DNA from: Litoreibacter sp.
GTDB lineage: Bacteria; Pseudomonadota; Alphaproteobacteria; Rhodobacterales; Rhodobacteraceae
Direction of reading: 5' to 3'
Assembly: GCA_013042765.1 (NCBI GenBank)
Contig: JABDPP010000188.1
Span: forward strand, 1-9,116
Length of the DNA: 9,116 nucleotides
Positions 5,982-9,116 of the stretch are shown here, piece after piece; position 1 is the stretch's first letter; every line of letters begins with the position of its first letter. The position numbers were made by a program, and so were the translations under genes. Below the pieces are notes generated by a model. That model did not search any database and was not told where the DNA came from. It saw only the letters and a list, made by a program, of their open reading frames with translations.

Positions 5982-5985
5982 GGAG
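5982..5985 (+). promoter_or_regulatory. Shine-Dalgarno sequence deciding a GTG start
   Basis: GGAG lies seven bases before the GTG at 5993. It is among the clearest Shine-Dalgarno matches in the window and supports the GTG as the real start of the permease gene; the first in-frame ATG falls inside the first membrane segment. Confidence 0.7.
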
Positions 5986-5992
5986 CGAAGAC

Positions 5993-7774
5993 GTGACGGA
6001 AATCATAGCATTGGACCCTGCCGGACAGGCGGTTCTGGCTCTTTGCGTCGTGGCGGGCATGTTTCTGCTCTTCGTGCGCGAAACCTATCCAACCGAGGTC
6101 GTGGCAATCGGGGGGGCTTCGGTACTCCTGCTGACCGGAGTCCTGCCCTATGAAAGGGCGCTCGAGGTTTTCAGCAACCCGGCGCCCTGGACCATTGGAG
6201 CGATGTTCATCGTGATGGGAGCCTTGGTGCGCACCGGCGCGCTCGACTGGTTCACCACCATCGCGGAACGCAACGCCTCCGCACGCCCCGCTTTGGCGCT
6301 CGGGGCACTGATCCTCTTCGTGGTGTTCTCCTCGGCGATTGTCTCCAACACGCCGGTCGTGGTGGTGATGATCCCGGTCTTCGTGCAACTAAGCCGGACG
6401 CTTGGCGTGAATGCCTCTAAACTTCTGATTCCACTCAGTTACGCGGCCATTCTCGGGGGCACGCTGACATTGATCGGAACCTCCACGAACCTGCTTGTTG
6501 ACGGCGTGGCGCGCGCCAACGGGCTCGAGGCCTTTTCGATCTTCGAGGTGACGCCGCTTGGCATCGCGCTGGTGATCTGGGGGATGATCTATCTGCGCTT
6601 CATCGGGCCTTTTCTGCTGCCGGACCGTGATAGCATGTCGAGCCTGCTGTCGGACCGGTCGCGCAAGAAATTCTTCACCGAGGCCGCGATCCCGCCTGAG
6701 AGCAACCTGATCGGGCGCGAGGTGCTTGATGTGCAGCTGTTCAAGCGCGAGGGCGTGCGCCTGATCGACGTGGTGCGCGGCGATCTCTCCCTGCGGCGTA
6801 ACCTGCAAGGCGTAACGCTTCAGGTCGGCGATCGGGTGGTGTTGCGCACCCAGATGGCCGAATTGCTGTCGCTTCAGGCCAACAAGAGCCTGAAACGGGT
6901 GGACCAGCTCTCCGCCGTCGAGACATCGACCGTCGAAGTGCTGATCACGCCGGGCTGCAAGATGATCGGTCGCTCGCTTGGTACGTTGCGACTTCGGCGT
7001 CGCTACGGGGTCTACACTTTGGCGGTGCATCGCCGGAACCAGAATATCGGGCGCCAGCTTGATGATCTGGTCGTGCAGGTGGGTGACACACTTCTGCTGG
7101 AGGGCGCGCCGGAAGATATTTCGCGGCTGGCGGCAGAGATGCGGCTGGTCGACGTTGCCCAGCCCTCGGCCCGAGGGTTCCGCAGATCCTATGCGCCGAT
7201 TGCCATTCTGACGCTGGCGGCGCTGGTGATCCTCGCCGGTCTCGGTGTGGCGCCGATCTTCGTTCTAGCGGTTCTTGCGGTTGCGATCGTGCTTCTGACC
7301 CGATGTATCGACGCAGAGGAGGCGTTTGATTTCGTCGACAGCCGGCTTTTGGCCCTCATTTTCTCGATGCTGGCGGTGGGTGCGGCGCTGGAAGCGTCCG
7401 GCGCGGTGCGTCTGATCGTCGACGCTTTGTCGCCTTACATGCTCGGACTGCCGCCGTTTTTCGTGGTCTGGGGCATTTACCTGCTGACCTCGGTTCTGAC
7501 CGAGCTGGTTTCCAACAATGCCGTGGCGGTTGTTGTCACGCCGATTGCCATCGGCCTCGCCGATGCAATGGGTGTCGACGCCCGCGGGCTCGTGGTGGCG
7601 GTCATGGTGGCGGCTTCGGCCAGCTTTGCTACGCCTATCGGTTATCAGACAAACATGCTGGTCTACGGCCCGGGCGGATACCGGTTCACCGACTTCATGA
7701 AGGTGGGTATTCCTCTCAACCTGAGCGTCGGCCTTCTGGCCTCCGCCCTGATCCCGTTCATCTGGCCGCTTTAG
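5993..7774 (+). CDS. SLC13/DASS-family permease with two RCK_C (TrkA-C) domains
   Basis: The 593-aa inner-membrane protein has the divided SLC13 architecture. Residues 1-208 are hydrophobic segments with the SNT motif (118-120) and GTSTN (162-166). A soluble insert holds two RCK_C domains (about 228-295 and 310-388), each ending in a QVGD-type turn (LQVGDRVVLR, VQVGDTLLLE). The second membrane half (about 400-593) carries SNN (507-509) and TPIGYQTN (547-554). The paired SN(T/N) and TP-G-TN motifs form the anion and sodium site in DASS transporters, so Na+-coupled import of a dianion such as sulfate or a dicarboxylate is likely; the substrate is not determinable. RCK_C domains bind small ligands in other transporters and may gate activity. 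The GTG start has a good Shine-Dalgarno sequence. It lies 122 bases after the YmdB-type gene and converges with a paralogue. Confidence 0.92.
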   Translation: MTEIIALDPAGQAVLALCVVAGMFLLFVRETYPTEVVAIGGASVLLLTGVLPYERALEVFSNPAPWTIGAMFIVMGALVRTGALDWFTTIAERNASARPALALGALILFVVFSSAIVSNTPVVVVMIPVFVQLSRTLGVNASKLLIPLSYAAILGGTLTLIGTSTNLLVDGVARANGLEAFSIFEVTPLGIALVIWGMIYLRFIGPFLLPDRDSMSSLLSDRSRKKFFTEAAIPPESNLIGREVLDVQLFKREGVRLIDVVRGDLSLRRNLQGVTLQVGDRVVLRTQMAELLSLQANKSLKRVDQLSAVETSTVEVLITPGCKMIGRSLGTLRLRRRYGVYTLAVHRRNQNIGRQLDDLVVQVGDTLLLEGAPEDISRLAAEMRLVDVAQPSARGFRRSYAPIAILTLAALVILAGLGVAPIFVLAVLAVAIVLLTRCIDAEEAFDFVDSRLLALIFSMLAVGAALEASGAVRLIVDALSPYMLGLPPFFVVWGIYLLTSVLTELVSNNAVAVVVTPIAIGLADAMGVDARGLVVAVMVAASASFATPIGYQTNMLVYGPGGYRFTDFMKVGIPLNLSVGLLASALIPFIWPL

Positions 7775-7817
7775 GGTGGGTCCTGCGCCCGTGTGCCGGT
7801 CTGTTACAGCGGCCAGA
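7761..7817. repeat. Inverted repeat spanning both permease stop codons
   Basis: TCTGGCCGCT (7761-7770) and AGCGGCCAGA (7808-7817) are perfect 10-base inverted arms separated by 37 bases that include both stop codons and the 29-base intergenic gap. Each arm encodes the shared C-terminal WPL of the convergent paralogues (IWPL and FWPL). Common ancestry or the same amino acids explains the symmetry. It could still fold at the 3' ends of both mRNAs, but neither strand has a T-tract. Confidence 0.6.
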
Positions 7818-9116
7818 ACACGAGAATGCAGGGAATCGAGACGGCGACTACCAGTATCTCCAGCGGCAGACCCATGCGCCAGTAATCTCCGAACTGGTAG
7901 CCGCCAGCGGAGAGGATCAGCGTGTTGTTCTTGTGCCCGATCGGCGTGAGAAAAGCGCAGGACGCAGCAACGGCAACGGCCATCAGAAACGGATCCGGGC
8001 TGACGCCCAGAGATTGCGCCATCTGGATGCCCACAGGCGCAGCCACGATCGTGGTGGCCGTGTTGTTGAGCACGTCCGACAGCGTCATCGTGACCACCAT
8101 CAGCACTGTCAGGATAGCCCAGGCCGGCAGCCCTCCGGTCAGTGATACGAGGGCTCCGGCAATAAGCTCGGTGCCGCCTGAGTTTTCCAGCGCGACGCCC
8201 AGCGGGATCATCGAGCCCAGCAGCACCACCACAGGCCACTCGATATGTGTGTAGACCTCAGAGATCGGAATGATCTTCGTCAGGATGAAGGCGACCACCA
8301 CGATCCCAAGCGCGATCGGCAGGTAGAGCAGCCCTAGGCTGGCGGCGATCACCGCCGCGGCGAACAGCCCGATCGCAAGCCACACCTTGCGGTCGGCGGT
8401 AACCGACAGGCCGCGTTCGGCCAAAGGCAGGCACCCGAGCCACTCGGTGACATCGGCAGAGCTATGCTGCGGGACCAGCAAGAGGAGGATATCGCCGGTC
8501 TCCACCACGGTCTTGCGGATATGATCCTTGATCGATCTGCCGCGTCGCGAGATGCCCAGAAGCACGGTGCGCTGGCGCCAGGCGAGCCCAATGGATTGCG
8601 CGGTCTTGCCGTGAATCCTGGAGCGGTCGGTGACAACGACCTCGATCACGTCGAGCCCGTCGCCCTCGGCCTGCAACTGGGCCTGGCGCTCGGGATCCGC
8701 AAAATCGAGGCTCAGGGCGGCGCGAAATTCGTCAAGCGCGTTCGGGTCGGCTTCGAGAACAAGCGCGTCCCCGGCCCGCAACACCGCGTTGCGACCGGTG
8801 CCGTAATGGCGTTCCCCATTGCGAACCAAGGCGAGGATCGCGACATCGTTGCGGTCGGCCTCGCCATATAGCTCGAACAAGCGCTTGCCGATCCATGCCG
8901 ATCGGTCCGGCACGGTCAGCTCCGCGATATAGTCGCTGAAATCGCTCATTGGATCCGTTGCGCTCGCGGCGTCGTCGGTGTTCGGGATCAGCCGCCAGCC
9001 GACCAGCGCGACGAAGATCAGACCCACAATGGCGGTAATGCCGCCCACGGGCGCAAAATCGAACATCTTGAACGGTGCGCCGAGACTGTCCTCGCGGATC
9101 GTGGCGATGATGATGT
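7804..9116 (-). CDS. SLC13/DASS-family permease with two RCK_C domains (5' end outside window)
   Basis: About 436 C-terminal residues are visible. The frame is open to the window edge and reads IIIATIREDS before MFDFAPVGG, which continues the usual family sequence. The internal ATG at 9066 is therefore not the start, and the N-terminal membrane helices lie beyond 9116. Visible parts, in order, are one membrane segment (GITAIVGLIFVALVGW), RCK_C domain 1 (around ELTVPDRSAWIG to LRAGDALVLEA), RCK_C domain 2 (VIEVVVTDRS to VETGDILLLL) and the second membrane half with LNNTATT and TPIGHKNNTLI. This supports an inner-membrane anion/Na+ symporter of the same type as its convergent neighbour. The motif residues differ (NNT rather than SNN, HKNN rather than YQTN), so substrate preference may differ. 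The two are distant paralogues rather than a recent duplication. Confidence 0.9.
   Translation of the reverse strand, partial: IIIATIREDSLGAPFKMFDFAPVGGITAIVGLIFVALVGWRLIPNTDDAASATDPMSDFSDYIAELTVPDRSAWIGKRLFELYGEADRNDVAILALVRNGERHYGTGRNAVLRAGDALVLEADPNALDEFRAALSLDFADPERQAQLQAEGDGLDVIEVVVTDRSRIHGKTAQSIGLAWRQRTVLLGISRRGRSIKDHIRKTVVETGDILLLLVPQHSSADVTEWLGCLPLAERGLSVTADRKVWLAIGLFAAAVIAASLGLLYLPIALGIVVVAFILTKIIPISEVYTHIEWPVVVLLGSMIPLGVALENSGGTELIAGALVSLTGGLPAWAILTVLMVVTMTLSDVLNNTATTIVAAPVGIQMAQSLGVSPDPFLMAVAVAASCAFLTPIGHKNNTLILSAGGYQFGDYWRMGLPLEILVVAVSIPCILVFWPL

Noticed and set aside
7265..8239. 324-codon open frame on the minus strand crossing the convergent permease stops
   Set aside because: Part is antisense to the first permease and part is out of frame with the second; its composition (rich in Arg, His, Gln) is that of a shadow frame.
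1..9116. Search for a mobile element, defence island, CRISPR array or biosynthetic cluster
   Set aside because: All open space is occupied by recognisable chromosomal genes. No transposase, integrase, direct-repeat array, attachment site at the tRNA or compositional break is visible by eye.

Overview
The window looks like ordinary core chromosome of an alphaproteobacterium, most likely a Rhodobacteraceae/Roseobacter-type organism. This rests on the GC-rich coding sequence, the tightly packed genes, and the combination of a 5-formyltetrahydrofolate cyclo-ligase next to a TIGR00282 (YmdB-type) phosphoesterase, a soluble TerB/J-domain protein and large SLC13 permeases with RCK_C domains. The taxonomic placement is inference from protein style and gene content. 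I see no insertion sequence, phage, CRISPR array, toxin-antitoxin pair or other mobile or defence-like module, and I do not claim a new system.

Layout. Positions 51-761 (+) hold a membrane-anchored or exported gluzincin-type metallopeptidase. Facing it on the minus strand is tRNA-Gly(GCC) at 925-999, with a plausible promoter just upstream. From 4345 down to 1142 there is a leftward run of five protein genes: a glyoxalase_3-type VOC protein, a GNAT acetyltransferase (ATGA overlap with the VOC gene), a TerB plus J-domain protein, an endonuclease/exonuclease/phosphatase-family enzyme (ATGA overlap with the J-domain gene), and a small exported acidic protein. The first four look like one operon. 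The last follows after 54 bases and may have its own promoter.

A 76-base divergent region (4346-4421) separates this run from a rightward group: 5-formyltetrahydrofolate cyclo-ligase (4422-4997), a YmdB-type metallophosphoesterase (5055-5870) and an SLC13/DASS permease with two RCK_C domains (5993-7774). A second SLC13 permease with RCK_C domains converges on the first from the minus strand. It is cut off by the right end of the window (7804-9116, N-terminus missing).

Functionally this is a mix of housekeeping parts: decoding (tRNA-Gly), folate one-carbon salvage, a phosphodiesterase, chaperone and acetylation functions, and anion uptake. The most interesting sequence details are four. The divergent region can be read as two back-to-back promoters whose predicted +1 falls on each start codon (leaderless mRNAs). 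The YmdB-type enzyme has Asp where the metal-site Asn67 is expected. A 10-bp inverted repeat spans the facing stop codons of the two permeases. The cyclo-ligase gene has no room upstream for the 6S RNA that often accompanies it.
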